The notes beneath the pieces are model-generated. The model searched no databases. It saw only the letters and a program-made list of their open reading frames with translations, and was not told the origin of the DNA. Position numbers and translations under genes: made by a program. Below are positions 1 to 8,687 of a stretch of 38,292 nt of DNA, one piece after another. The stretch comes from Muribaculaceae bacterium Isolate-013 (NCI) (GTDB lineage: Bacteria > Bacteroidota > Bacteroidia > Bacteroidales > Muribaculaceae). The stretch spans positions 1 to 38,292 of the forward strand of contig SCEJ01000030.1 of NCBI GenBank assembly GCA_004102785.1. Direction: 5' to 3'. Every line of letters begins with the position of its first letter. Position 1 is the stretch's first letter.

Positions 1-15
1 CTTCGGGCTACGCCC

Positions 16-71
16 TCAGTCAACTCCGCCCAGGGATAGGACCCGGTCAGTCAACCCTCTCCAGAGATAGG
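16..71. repeat. Imperfect direct repeat, two 25-bp copies
   Basis: Bases 16-40 and 47-71 are two copies of a 25-bp unit that starts TCAGTCAAC and ends GATAGG, 31 bp apart start to start, matching at about 20 of 25 positions. A third GTCAAC occurs near 104. The function is unknown; it lies upstream of the LRR-gene promoter. There are too few copies and no proper spacers for a CRISPR array. Confidence 0.5.
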
Positions 72-165
72 GTAAACCAATATCAGTAAACATACCAAAT
101 CGAGTCAACCATTTTCAGGAACGGACAATTAATGATGCGGATGTTGGATATTTCTGTGCAAAATG

Positions 166-196
166 ATTGGGATTTGTGATTTTTTGCATATCTTTG
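166..196 (+). promoter_or_regulatory. Bacteroidetes-type promoter of the LRR gene
   Basis: A -7 box TATCTTTG (189-196) fits TAnnTTTG, and ATTG (166-169) lies 19 bases upstream as a -33 element. Transcription would begin near 203. This puts a GTG codon at 201 at or before the RNA start and supports the ATG at 294 as the true start of the downstream gene. Confidence 0.6.
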
Positions 197-293
197 TGGA
201 GTGTTGATGTTGTGGCGTGCTGTATTTGCTATTCATAACCGATTATTGCGCCTGTCAGCAGTCAAATCAAACCAATATTCACTAACCAACAAC

Positions 294-3200
294 ATGATGA
301 TGAGAAAAGGATTACTTTTCGCGCTCGGGCTTTTGACCGCCGGGGCGGCCTACGGGCAGGATACCGGTAAGATCACACTTACCACCAACGCGCCGGTAGG
401 CACCGTGGTGAAATTCCTGCCGAATGTGGTGTCAGCCACCCGCCCGATATCCATTGACTGGGGCAATGGTGTGATTGTAAAGGAAACCGTCAATCCGCAG
501 CAGGCCGCCTGGCAGCGCTGGGTGGAGGGCACAGTAGAGGGCGGCACAATCACAATATCGGGTGATATAACGGAGTTTTCGTTTCAGGAGGCGCAGCTTG
601 CCACGGCCGAGGTCGAGGGTATGTCGAACCTGGAGTCACTGACATTGTCGAAAAACGAGATTACCTCGTTCTCCCTTTCCGGAATTACGCCGCTAAAATC
701 TCTCGATCTGGGGCATAACAAGATTGCCAACAGCCCCTACAACAATCCTACTCTCTCGCTTGAAAATGCTGCCAAAACACTCAAGCACCTCACTGTAAGC
801 TATAACGAGGGGTTGCAATGTCTGAAGATTGACGGCCTGATCAATCTCGAATATCTTACGGCAAACGACTGTCCCGATCTGGCCTCGATTTTCATCTGCC
901 TCCCCGAGGAGTCGCATCCGTCGTTGGTAAACATAAACCTCGACAACTGTAACCTGGGGCATTTCTACCCAGTGTCGATGCCGTCGCTGCGCGTGCTTAA
1001 CCTTGCTCACAACAATCTTATAACCGGCGAGCAGGATTATGATCCATTCCGGATGGGTGATTATCCCGCGCTGACACAGCTCGATGTGAGCGGAAACACC
1101 GGTATCGAGGAGATTGACATCACTTCATGCACCAAGCTCGAGCAGTTCCGCGCCAACGACTGCAATCTCTCGCGCCTTGACCTGGGGCAGGCTAAAGAGC
1201 TTCTGACTCTCTCTGTGAAGAACAACAATCTCCGCACTCTCGACCTGGGCAACAACACTGCCCTGAAGAATATCTATATCGGCGGAAACCCGATAAAGGA
1301 TTTCGATGCATCGCAGTTCCCGATGCTCACCACCCTCGACATCTCCAACACGCAGATTTCGCGCGTTGACCTGATGAAGGCGTATTATCTTACCGATTTC
1401 TATGGCAACGGCTCGCTGATTGAATGGGTGGATTTCGGCGGCCAGCAGGCCAACCGTATGACTAAAATCGACCTGCGCGACTGTACCTCCTTCACCCCCG
1501 AGAGCATGACCTACACGCTCCACACTCTGCCGCAGGCCCGCCGGGCTTACTCGGCAAATCTGCTCCTTGAAGGCTCGCCTTACGAGCACGCCGATTTCTC
1601 TTGGGCGCTCGACACGGATATGAACTGGATTCTTGATGTGCAGGAGGGTGACGGCACGGCCAAAAACACTAAGCTTAATGTGACTGTGAGCGGCGCAACC
1701 TTCACCGGCGAGAAGAAAACCGGCCATCTCGACAGGCTTTATCCCTACTTCGGCCTCGGACTCGACTATGAGCTTGACATATATCAGGCCGACGGCGGCA
1801 CTTTCCTGCTTGCCCAGTGGCAGCCGCCCTATTTCCAGACTATAAAGAGTGTCACCGATGAGGCGCTCAAGGGGGTGCCGATGTATGCCTATGTGTATCC
1901 CGACGAAGGGCAGGTGTTCAAGAGCGTGACTGTCAACGGCAAGGAGATAAAGTCGCAGTGGTTCATGATTTCCGAGGATGCCGATATCAAGGTGAATTTC
2001 GCCGAGATAGGCGCCGAGCCGTCGGTGGCCTTTACGGTTGCGCCGGGTCAGAAAATGTCGTTCCTTCTCAACACGGTGGATAATAACGGCACCGTGGAAA
2101 TCGACTGGGGCACCGGCGCCCGCACTCCGTATGAAGGGCAGAAAGCATATACCTCAGGCTCTTATCAGATTGGCGGCACACGTATCGACGGCACTGCCGC
2201 CGGCTCCACTGTGACGCTCTACGGCGATATCGCCGCTGTCGACGCAAGCGGATTCGGCGATGTCGCCGAGGATTTCGGTCTGTGGGACAATGCCATCACC
2301 GCCGTTGACCTCTCCGAGGCCTCCTCGCTTAAGTTCCTGAACCTCTACTGGAATCCCGTGGCCGACATCGACCTTTCGGGATGCCCCGACCTGGAGATTC
2401 TTAATGTGAGCTACACGGCCATGACATCGCTCGACCTCAGCCATACCCCCGGCCTGCTCTGGCTGGAGGCTTACTCCGACGGCTTTGAGAGCGATGCAAT
2501 CATGCCTCTTTCCACGCTCGACATCTCAAACCTCCCGGCTCTGATGTATCTTGATGTGAAGAACAATAAGCTGACCTCTATCGACTTGACGCACAACTAT
2601 ATGCTGCGGTGGGTGAATCTCAACGGCAACAACCTCACATCGGTTGACCTCAGCGGCTGCACCGGACTGATTGAGCTGAACATATCGCGCAACGCGCTGA
2701 CGTCGCTCGATGTTACAAAGCTCACCTCACTGGTAAATCTCGCTGCCGACGGCAATAATCTCACATCTGTCGACCTTAGCAAAAACATTGCCCTGGAGTC
2801 GCTGATGCTCGGCAACAATGCCATAAAGAGCCTCGACACCTCCTCGCTCAAAAACCTCCAGACGCTCTATATCAACGGCAACGGTATGACGGCCGACGAG
2901 CTCAACGACCTCTATTATCTTCTCCCGGTGAGAATCGACAAGGACCCCGACAACACCGGCGGCGTTGGCGCGCTTAGCTGGAACCTGGCTGTGATTCAAG
3001 GTGGAGACAAGGTGGAGAACGACGGCCGCCGCGCCGACTCGTCGATTGCTGTCGACCGCCAGTGGACCCCATCGCACAACGGTTCGAACGGCGGCTCCGA
3101 CTATGCCTATCTCGACATTCTCCCCACCTCCAACGGCATTTTCACCGTTGTTGACGCCGACGGCAACGTCTACACCCACGGCTCCAAGGTGCCCAAGTAC

Positions 3201-3575
3201 ACCCAGCTTGAAATCAAGGCTGTGCCTGCCGAAGGATACGAACTTAAATGTTACAGCCTCAATGGCGAGGAACCGGTCTACGAGTCATCGTTCGCCATGC
3301 CCGGCATCTACACCAAGCTCGGTGTGACCTTCGGCCGTCAGAACGGTCTTGACATCGCCACATCAGGCGCGGCAAGCGTTTCGGCCGTGCGTTCCACCAT
3401 CGTTGTGAAATGCGAAATCCCGGCCGAGGTTGAAATCTACAACACCGCCGGCATATGCGTGGCCCGCGACGCCATCGCTTCAGGTGCAGGCAGCTACACC
3501 GTGTCCGCCGGCATCTACATTGTGAAAGTAACCGGCCCTGCCGGAACCTCCACCGTATCCGTGGCCGTGAAGTGA
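294..3575 (+). CDS. Secreted leucine-rich-repeat protein with C-terminal sorting-type domain
   Basis: A 1093-residue protein. The chosen start gives a clean signal peptide (MMMRKGLLFALGLLTAGAAYG, cleaved before QD); the same frame is open back to a GTG at 201, but that lies at the predicted transcription start. The body is an internal duplication: each half opens with a beta-rich stretch containing IDWGNG or IDWGTG (near residues 45-80 and 580-640), then runs into many LRR units of the type LxxLDLSxNxLTS. The last 75 residues or so (EVEIYNTAGICVAR...GIYIVKV...VAVK) resemble the beta-sandwich C-terminal domain of type IX secretion cargo, which suggests export to or beyond the cell surface. Such LRR proteins usually bind protein or glycan ligands; the ligand here is unknown. 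It is flanked by its own promoter and terminator, so it looks monocistronic. Confidence 0.85.
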   Translation: MMMRKGLLFALGLLTAGAAYGQDTGKITLTTNAPVGTVVKFLPNVVSATRPISIDWGNGVIVKETVNPQQAAWQRWVEGTVEGGTITISGDITEFSFQEAQLATAEVEGMSNLESLTLSKNEITSFSLSGITPLKSLDLGHNKIANSPYNNPTLSLENAAKTLKHLTVSYNEGLQCLKIDGLINLEYLTANDCPDLASIFICLPEESHPSLVNINLDNCNLGHFYPVSMPSLRVLNLAHNNLITGEQDYDPFRMGDYPALTQLDVSGNTGIEEIDITSCTKLEQFRANDCNLSRLDLGQAKELLTLSVKNNNLRTLDLGNNTALKNIYIGGNPIKDFDASQFPMLTTLDISNTQISRVDLMKAYYLTDFYGNGSLIEWVDFGGQQANRMTKIDLRDCTSFTPESMTYTLHTLPQARRAYSANLLLEGSPYEHADFSWALDTDMNWILDVQEGDGTAKNTKLNVTVSGATFTGEKKTGHLDRLYPYFGLGLDYELDIYQADGGTFLLAQWQPPYFQTIKSVTDEALKGVPMYAYVYPDEGQVFKSVTVNGKEIKSQWFMISEDADIKVNFAEIGAEPSVAFTVAPGQKMSFLLNTVDNNGTVEIDWGTGARTPYEGQKAYTSGSYQIGGTRIDGTAAGSTVTLYGDIAAVDASGFGDVAEDFGLWDNAITAVDLSEASSLKFLNLYWNPVADIDLSGCPDLEILNVSYTAMTSLDLSHTPGLLWLEAYSDGFESDAIMPLSTLDISNLPALMYLDVKNNKLTSIDLTHNYMLRWVNLNGNNLTSVDLSGCTGLIELNISRNALTSLDVTKLTSLVNLAADGNNLTSVDLSKNIALESLMLGNNAIKSLDTSSLKNLQTLYINGNGMTADELNDLYYLLPVRIDKDPDNTGGVGALSWNLAVIQGGDKVENDGRRADSSIAVDRQWTPSHNGSNGGSDYAYLDILPTSNGIFTVVDADGNVYTHGSKVPKYTQLEIKAVPAEGYELKCYSLNGEEPVYESSFAMPGIYTKLGVTFGRQNGLDIATSGAASVSAVRSTIVVKCEIPAEVEIYNTAGICVARDAIASGAGSYTVSAGIYIVKVTGPAGTSTVSVAVK

Positions 3576-3607
3576 CGTAGCCCCGCACTCCCAGCCCCTC
3601 TCAACGA

Positions 3608-3653
3608 GGGTGAAAAAAGCCAAGTCGATATCGATTTGGCTTTTTTTCACCCC
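3608..3653. terminator. Bidirectional rho-independent terminator
   Basis: GGGTGAAAAAAGCCAA at 3608-3623 pairs with the complementary arm ending in CACCC at about 3636-3652, with an A-run on one side and a T-run on the other. It can stop the LRR transcript from the left and the queE transcript arriving on the minus strand. Confidence 0.8.
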
Positions 3654-3935
3654 GACCTGAAGCTCGCGCTACCTACCCCCGTTTAATTGCCCCCCTACAT
3701 GCCGTCTGCCATAGGGCTTATCAAATCTGTCGAATACCATCAGGCAGTAGGGACGCTCCGCGGAGTGTCTGGTGAATTGGGTGATTTCCAATCATTCATG
3801 CTGACGCTCCGCGGAGCGTCAGCACTGCAAGGCTGATTTTCGGCAATTTAGATATACCGTTCCCTTACATGAGGGGTTGGCATGGATGAGCCGAGAGGAG
3901 CCGAGCCGGGAGAAGGTGGGCGTTGCGGGCAGGGG
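3654..3935. other. Intergenic region, no gene seen
   Basis: These 282 bases between the terminator and the end of queE hold no credible coding frame. The only structure visible is a perfect palindrome at 3800-3823 and a near copy at 3752-3769. Confidence 0.6.
3752..3823. repeat. Perfect 24-bp palindrome plus an 18-bp near copy
   Basis: Bases 3800-3823 form a perfect inverted repeat (GCTGACGCTCCG followed by its exact complement). Bases 3752-3769 carry the core GACGCTCCGCGGAGTGTC, the same palindrome with one change, 49 bp away. There is no T-run, so it does not look like a terminator. It could be a dispersed palindromic repeat or a dimer-binding site. Confidence 0.7.
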
Positions 3936-4550
3936 TCAGGGGATGGCGAGGAGTTTGTGGGTCTGGAGTGAGAGGCGCCAGCGGGGATGGGCGAGGCAGT
4001 AGGCGATGGCGGCGGAGGTGATGGCGGCGTTGCGCGTGGGGTCGCCGGTGTCGCATGGCTGCAGGGTGTGGTGTGCGGGGGCGACGGGGAGGTGGGGTGA
4101 GCCGGGGGCGTAGAGTTCCATGCGGTTGGTGGTGTCGTAGACCACTTTCAGTTCGTCGATGCGCTCCAGACGCAGCGGCAGGCGGGGCTCGGTGAACTCG
4201 AACTTCGGGGAGCATGTCACCCAGTCGATGAGAGCCACGGGGAGGGGGAATGTGCCGTTGGTCTCCACCTGGATATAATAGCCGGCGCGGCGGAAAGCCG
4301 AGAGGAGCGCTTCGTCGAGCTGCAGGGCAGGCTCGCCGCCGGTGAACACCACATGGCGTGCGGGGTGCGCCGCGGCTGCGGCGAGGATCTCGTCGGCGGT
4401 CATCGGGGTGGCTGCGGAGTGGTCGGTGTCGCAGAAAGGGCAGCGCAGATTGCAGCCTGAAAGACGCACGAACACCGCAGGGGTGCCGGCGTGGCACCCC
4501 TCGCCCTGGAGTGAGTAGAATATCTCGTTTACGCGGTAGGCGGATTGCAT
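3936..4550 (-). CDS. queE: 7-carboxy-7-deazaguanine synthase
   Basis: A radical-SAM enzyme that rearranges 6-carboxytetrahydropterin to 7-carboxy-7-deazaguanine on the way to preQ0 and queuosine. The 204-residue protein opens with the family signature VNEIFYSLQGEG (7-18), has the cluster-binding C33-x3-C37-x2-C40 in SGCNLRCPFCDTDH, and the SAM-contacting FTGGEP segment near residue 70. The ATG lies 5 bases after the queD stop codon, which implies co-transcription with queD, the enzyme that makes its substrate. The length is slightly short but usual for compact bacterial forms. No queC is in the window. Confidence 0.93.
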   Translation of the reverse strand: MQSAYRVNEIFYSLQGEGCHAGTPAVFVRLSGCNLRCPFCDTDHSAATPMTADEILAAAAAHPARHVVFTGGEPALQLDEALLSAFRRAGYYIQVETNGTFPLPVALIDWVTCSPKFEFTEPRLPLRLERIDELKVVYDTTNRMELYAPGSPHLPVAPAHHTLQPCDTGDPTRNAAITSAAIAYCLAHPRWRLSLQTHKLLAIP

Positions 4551-4555
4551 GGCAT

Positions 4556-4924
4556 TCAGATGCTGAAAGGGTGGGGGAGGTGCGCCGGGGCGTCATCGGC
4601 CACATAGATGGCGGAGTTGCCTTCGCTCTCCTGCACGGCGGTCATGTAGCACTCGGGTATCTGCTGGGTAATCCAGCGCGCGAGGTTTTCGGCGGTGGGA
4701 TTGAAGGGGAGCAGCTCATTGAAGTTGCCATGGTCAAGGTAGCCATGTATGCGGTCTTTTATATGCTTGAAATCACAGACCATGCCGTCGGCGTTGAGCG
4801 TGGCGGCGCGGCAGTATACGGTCACAATCCAGTTGTGTCCGTGCAGACGCGAGCAGGCGCTTTCGTAGCTGAGCTCAAGCCGGTGGCATCCGGCGATTTC
4901 CATTCTTTTTGATACGTAATACAT
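4556..4924 (-). CDS. queD: 6-carboxytetrahydropterin synthase
   Basis: Converts 7,8-dihydroneopterin triphosphate to 6-carboxytetrahydropterin. The start at 4924 gives a normal 122-residue protein beginning MYYVSKRMEIAGCHRLE; the frame is open further upstream, but the extra residues overlap murA and are low-complexity. Zinc ligands are H14 and the HGH pair H28/H30, the catalytic cysteine is C24, and LDHGNFNEL plus the late ESEGNSAIY glutamate are family positions. The gene starts 13 bases after murA ends and is followed 5 bases on by queE. Confidence 0.93.
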   Translation of the reverse strand: MYYVSKRMEIAGCHRLELSYESACSRLHGHNWIVTVYCRAATLNADGMVCDFKHIKDRIHGYLDHGNFNELLPFNPTAENLARWITQQIPECYMTAVQESEGNSAIYVADDAPAHLPHPFSI

Positions 4925-4937
4925 CGCAGGTGTGGTG

Positions 4938-6254
4938 TCAGAAACGGGTGATGGATGCTCCGAGCTGGCCGAGGCGTGAGTCGATATCCTCGTAGCCGCG
5001 GTCAATCTGCTCGATGTTGCCTATAACGCTGGTGCCCTTGGCCGACATGGCGGCCAGGAGCATGGCGATGCCGGCGCGGATGTCGGGTGAGCTCATGCGG
5101 TTGCCGCGGAGGGTGAATTTGTGGTCGTGGCCTATTACAACGGCGCGGTGGGGGTCGCAGAGTATAATCTGCGCGCCCATGTCGATGAGGCGGTCAACGA
5201 AGAAGAGGCGGCTCTCGAACATCTTCTGGTGGATGAGCACGCTGCCGCGGCACTGTGTGGCCACAACGAGGAGCACGCTCAGGAGGTCGGGAGTGAGGCC
5301 CGGCCATGGGGCGTCGGCGATGTTCATTATCGAGCCGTCGAGAGCGGTGTCGACCACATAGCTCTCCTTGGCGGGGATATGGAGGTCGTCGCCCTGCTGC
5401 TCCACGGTGATGCCCAGACGGCGGAAGCTCTCGGGGATGATGCCGAGATTCTGCACGCTAACGTTCTTGATGGTGATGGAGCTCTGCGTTATGGCCGCCA
5501 TGCCGATGAAGCTGCCCACCTCGATCATGTCGGGGAGTATGCGGTGTATGGCGGTTGTGGGGTGGCTGATGGCTCCGCCGATGGAGAGGAGATTGGAGCC
5601 TATACCCCCCACGCGCCAGCCCATTGCCTCAAGCAGGCGCGAGGTCTGCTGCACGTATGGCTCGCAGGCGGCGTTGTAGATTGTGGTGGGGCCGTCGGCA
5701 TATGCCGCGGCCATCAGTATGTTGGCGGTGCCGGTCACCGAGGCTTCGTCAAGGAGCATGTAGCACCCCTTGAGCGAGCCCCCTTCGGGCACGGAGAGGA
5801 GGTATGCCCCCTTTTCGGGCTGATATTCGCAGGAGGCTCCGAGGTTGAGGAAACCCTGGATGTGGGTGTCGACCTTGCGGCGGCCTATCTGGTCGCCTCC
5901 CGGCTTGGGGAAGTAGGCCTTGCCGAAGCGTCCCAGCAGAGGGCCGACCACAAGCACCGAGCCGCGCAGCGCCGCGCAGCGCTTGATGAAATCGTCGCTG
6001 AGCGTATAGTCTAGGTCGATATCCTTGGCCTGGAAGTTATAGCGCCCTTTTTCGATGCGTTTCACGCTGACTCCCATCTGCTCGAGCAGGGCAATGAGGT
6101 TTTTCACATCACGTATCTCAGGGACATTGGCAATTTCCACCGGCTCCGGGGTGAGGAGTGTGGCGGCGATTACCTGCAATGCTTCGTTTTTGGCGCCCTG
6201 CGGGGTGATTTCGCCCGACAGTTTGCGGCCTCCTTCTATTACGAATGAACTCAA
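4938..6254 (-). CDS. murA: UDP-N-acetylglucosamine 1-carboxyvinyltransferase
   Basis: The first committed peptidoglycan step: transfer of enolpyruvate from PEP to UDP-GlcNAc in the cytoplasm. It is 438 residues, normal for the family. K22-N23 in QGAKNEAL matches the essential Lys22/Asn23 of the E. coli enzyme. In the active-site loop, PKPGGDQIGRR has Asp121 where E. coli has Cys115; fosfomycin inactivates MurA by attacking that cysteine, and a natural Asp is known from intrinsically resistant enzymes such as that of Mycobacterium tuberculosis. It begins 20 bases after murB ends, so the two are probably co-transcribed. Confidence 0.95.
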   Translation of the reverse strand: MSSFVIEGGRKLSGEITPQGAKNEALQVIAATLLTPEPVEIANVPEIRDVKNLIALLEQMGVSVKRIEKGRYNFQAKDIDLDYTLSDDFIKRCAALRGSVLVVGPLLGRFGKAYFPKPGGDQIGRRKVDTHIQGFLNLGASCEYQPEKGAYLLSVPEGGSLKGCYMLLDEASVTGTANILMAAAYADGPTTIYNAACEPYVQQTSRLLEAMGWRVGGIGSNLLSIGGAISHPTTAIHRILPDMIEVGSFIGMAAITQSSITIKNVSVQNLGIIPESFRRLGITVEQQGDDLHIPAKESYVVDTALDGSIMNIADAPWPGLTPDLLSVLLVVATQCRGSVLIHQKMFESRLFFVDRLIDMGAQIILCDPHRAVVIGHDHKFTLRGNRMSSPDIRAGIAMLLAAMSAKGTSVIGNIEQIDRGYEDIDSRLGQLGASITRF

Positions 6255-6274
6255 TTTCTTTTCAGTTTTTCAGG

Positions 6275-7318
6275 TTAACGAATGTAGATTACCTCGGGGG
6301 TGAGCGTCACGCCGAACCGCTGGCGCACACGGGCCGAAACTTCTGCGGCAAGGGTGGCGACATCGGCTCCGGTGGCTCCGGAGGCATTGACCAGCACCAG
6401 CGGCTGCGAGGGCCAGAGGGCGGCTCCGCCACAGGTGAGCGTTTTGCATCCGGCCTTGTCGATGAGCCAGGCCGCCGAAAGCTTTATGCTGCCGTCGGGC
6501 AGCCGGTGGCCTGACGGCTCCATGCCGCTCAGGCAGATAATCTGCTGATACTCGTCGGCCGACACCACGGGGTTCTTGAAGAACGAGCCGGCGCTCCCTG
6601 CTTTGGATGGGTCAGGGAGTTTGCGGTCGCGCACGGCGAGCACGGCGGTGCGTATCTGCCGCGGCGTGAGCGCGGAGGCAGCTTCGGCCGTGATTTCATC
6701 GTAGCCGAGAGCTTCGGTAAGTCCGCGGTAGGAGAGGTTGGCGCGGCAGGGGCGCGACAGCCTGAAGGTCACCGCGGTGATGATATAGCGCCCGCTGTTT
6801 TCGGGAGCCTTGAAAATGGACGTCCGGTAGCCGTAGCCGCAGTTGGCCGCCGGCATTTCGGCGGTCTGCCCTGTGCGTGTGTCGAACACTTTGAGCGTCA
6901 CCGCGGCGTCGGCGAACTCGGCGCCGTAGGCTCCGGCGTTCTGCACCGCTGCACCCCCTACCGAGCCCGGGATGCCCGAAAGATTCTCGAGACCCCAGAG
7001 ACCGGCTTCGGCGGCGAGGCTGCATGCCCTGTCGAGCTGGAGCGCCGCTCCGCATTCCATCAGGGGAAAGTCGGTGTCGAGTCCGCGCCAGGTTACGCTG
7101 TCGTTGCGCGAGGTGATTACTGCGCCCGGATAAAAGCCGTTGACGAACAGCAGGTTGCTGCCGCCGCCGAGTGTGATGTACGGGCGGCGGAACACCCCCT
7201 GGCTGTGCAGCGCGGCAAGGTCGCTGTCGGTATCGTATTCAAACAAAGAGCCACATCCGGCAGTGATGCCGAATGTGGTCAATGAGGTAATATCTGCGTT
7301 TTCAGACTGTTTTATCAT
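6275..7318 (-). CDS. murB: UDP-N-acetylenolpyruvoylglucosamine reductase
   Basis: An FAD enzyme that reduces the MurA product to UDP-N-acetylmuramate with NADPH. It is 347 residues, like the E. coli (type I) enzyme. Visible motifs are GGGSNLL (51-57, FAD pyrophosphate), NAGAYGAE, and SAGSFFKNP with Ser245 as the likely proton donor; TPEVIYIR at the C-terminus carries the conserved late Glu. First gene of the murB-murA-queD-queE run. It lies 57 bases downstream of nqrF on the same strand, so read-through from the nqr operon is possible; a GC-rich hairpin lies just before its ATG. Confidence 0.95.
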   Translation of the reverse strand: MIKQSENADITSLTTFGITAGCGSLFEYDTDSDLAALHSQGVFRRPYITLGGGSNLLFVNGFYPGAVITSRNDSVTWRGLDTDFPLMECGAALQLDRACSLAAEAGLWGLENLSGIPGSVGGAAVQNAGAYGAEFADAAVTLKVFDTRTGQTAEMPAANCGYGYRTSIFKAPENSGRYIITAVTFRLSRPCRANLSYRGLTEALGYDEITAEAASALTPRQIRTAVLAVRDRKLPDPSKAGSAGSFFKNPVVSADEYQQIICLSGMEPSGHRLPDGSIKLSAAWLIDKAGCKTLTCGGAALWPSQPLVLVNASGATGADVATLAAEVSARVRQRFGVTLTPEVIYIR

Positions 7319-7332
7319 TGAATCACGGATTT

Positions 7333-7351
7333 TGCGGCGCGTGGCGCCGCA
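7333..7351 (-). other. GC-rich hairpin directly upstream of murB
   Basis: TGCGGCGC and GCGCCGCA form a perfect 8-bp stem around a 3-base loop, ending 14 bases before the murB ATG in the minus-strand transcript. No T-run follows, so it is not a standard terminator. It could stabilise a processed end between nqrF and murB or limit ribosome access to murB. Confidence 0.5.
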
Positions 7352-7375
7352 GTGTGTGGGAGCGGGTGGCGTGCG

Positions 7376-8668
7376 TCAGCCGCCGAAGTTGTCGTAGTGG
7401 ATGCTTTCGGGTTCCACGCCCAGCGAGTAAAGCATCTGGTTTACGGCGTTGCTCATCGGGCCGGGGCCGCACATGTAGTATTCGATATCCTCGGGCGACT
7501 CGTGGTCCTTGAGGTAGGTGTCGAGCATTACCTGGTGCACGAAGCCGGGTGTGTACTTCACTCCGGCGGCATCGGCGGCGGGGTCGGGGCGGTCGAGTGC
7601 CAGGTGGAAATGGAAGTTGGGGTATTCCTTTTCGAGCTGGAGGAAGTCGTTGAGATAGAACACCTCGTTGAGGGCGCGCGCACCGTAGAAGTAGTGCATT
7701 TCGCGGTCGGTGGTGTGGAGGGTCTTGGTCATGTGCATGATCTGGGCGCGCAGGGGTGCCATGCCGGCGCCGCCGCCTACCCATATCATCTCGGCCTTGG
7801 AGTTGAAGTTGGGGTGGAAATCGCCGTAGGGGCCGCTCATCATCACCTTGTCGCCGGGCTTGAGGGTGAAGATGTAGCTGGAGGCGATGCCGGGATTCAC
7901 GTCCATGAACCCTACTTCGGGTTTTGGCTTGAACGGCGGGGTGGCTATGCGCACCGTGAGCATGAAGCGGTCGCCTTCAGCCGGGTAGTTGGCCATGGAA
8001 TAGGCGCGCACGGTTGTCTCGGTATTGACGCATTTGAGCGAGAAGAGGCCGAATTTCTCCCATGCCGGCAGATATTCGTCGCCGATGGAGGCTTTGTCGA
8101 TATCCTTGTCGTAGTCGATGCTGAAGGGTGGAATCTTGATCTGTGCGTATGAGCCGGGGATGAAGTCCATATGGGCGCCTTCCGGGAGCGCCACGATGAA
8201 CTCCTTGATGAAGGTGGCCACGTTCTTGTTCGACACCACCGTGCATTCGTATTCCTTGATGTCGAGCACCGAGGCGGGCACTTTTATGTCGAGGTCGTTC
8301 TTCACTTTCACCTGGCATGCGAGGCGCCAGTTGTCCTTCATCTCCTTGCGGGTGAAGTGCACGGCCTCGGTGGGTAGAATCTCGCCGCCGCCGGCAGTGA
8401 CCTGCACCTTGCACTGGCCGCAACTGCCTTTGCCGCCGCAGGCCGAGGGGAGGAACACGTTCTTGGTGGCGAGCGCCGACAGCAGCGGCGCTCCGGAGGC
8501 CACCTCCACCTTCTTGTCGTTGTTGATTGTCACCTCCACATTGCCCGAGCTTACGAGGAATTTCTTGGCCACGAGGAGCACCGTGACCAGCAGGAGTGTC
8601 ATTATCAGAAATATGCCCGCACCGAGAAGGATAGTCTGCCCCGTGAGGTTTGTTTCCAGCATTATCAT
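7376..8668 (-). CDS. nqrF: Na+-translocating NADH:quinone reductase subunit F
   Basis: The NADH-oxidising entry subunit of the NQR sodium pump. An N-terminal membrane helix (about 12-35) is followed by a [2Fe-2S] ferredoxin domain with Cys77, Cys83, Cys86 and Cys118, then a ferredoxin-reductase module with the FAD-binding RAYS (221-224), the NADH-binding GGGAGMAPLR (298-307), YMCGPGPM, and the family ending HYDNFGG. It is 430 residues; an in-frame ATG two codons later is also possible. Last gene of nqrABCDEF, 19 bases after nqrE. Confidence 0.96.
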   Translation of the reverse strand: MIMLETNLTGQTILLGAGIFLIMTLLLVTVLLVAKKFLVSSGNVEVTINNDKKVEVASGAPLLSALATKNVFLPSACGGKGSCGQCKVQVTAGGGEILPTEAVHFTRKEMKDNWRLACQVKVKNDLDIKVPASVLDIKEYECTVVSNKNVATFIKEFIVALPEGAHMDFIPGSYAQIKIPPFSIDYDKDIDKASIGDEYLPAWEKFGLFSLKCVNTETTVRAYSMANYPAEGDRFMLTVRIATPPFKPKPEVGFMDVNPGIASSYIFTLKPGDKVMMSGPYGDFHPNFNSKAEMIWVGGGAGMAPLRAQIMHMTKTLHTTDREMHYFYGARALNEVFYLNDFLQLEKEYPNFHFHLALDRPDPAADAAGVKYTPGFVHQVMLDTYLKDHESPEDIEYYMCGPGPMSNAVNQMLYSLGVEPESIHYDNFGG

Positions 8669-8687
8669 CGTGATATGTCGTTAAATG

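Noticed and set aside
1-120. Possible CRISPR fragment at the left edge
   Set aside because: Only two imperfect 25-bp copies, spaced by 6 bases, without spacers or cas genes.
5121-6014. Long open frame (297 codons) on the plus strand inside murA
   Set aside because: It lies opposite an unmistakable MurA. Its composition (rich in Ala, Gly, Val, His, Glu) is what antisense reading of a GC-rich gene gives, with no domain.
7319-7375. preQ1 riboswitch controlling the que genes
   Set aside because: The segment before murB has only a GC hairpin, not the preQ1 aptamer pattern, and the que genes lie distal in the operon.
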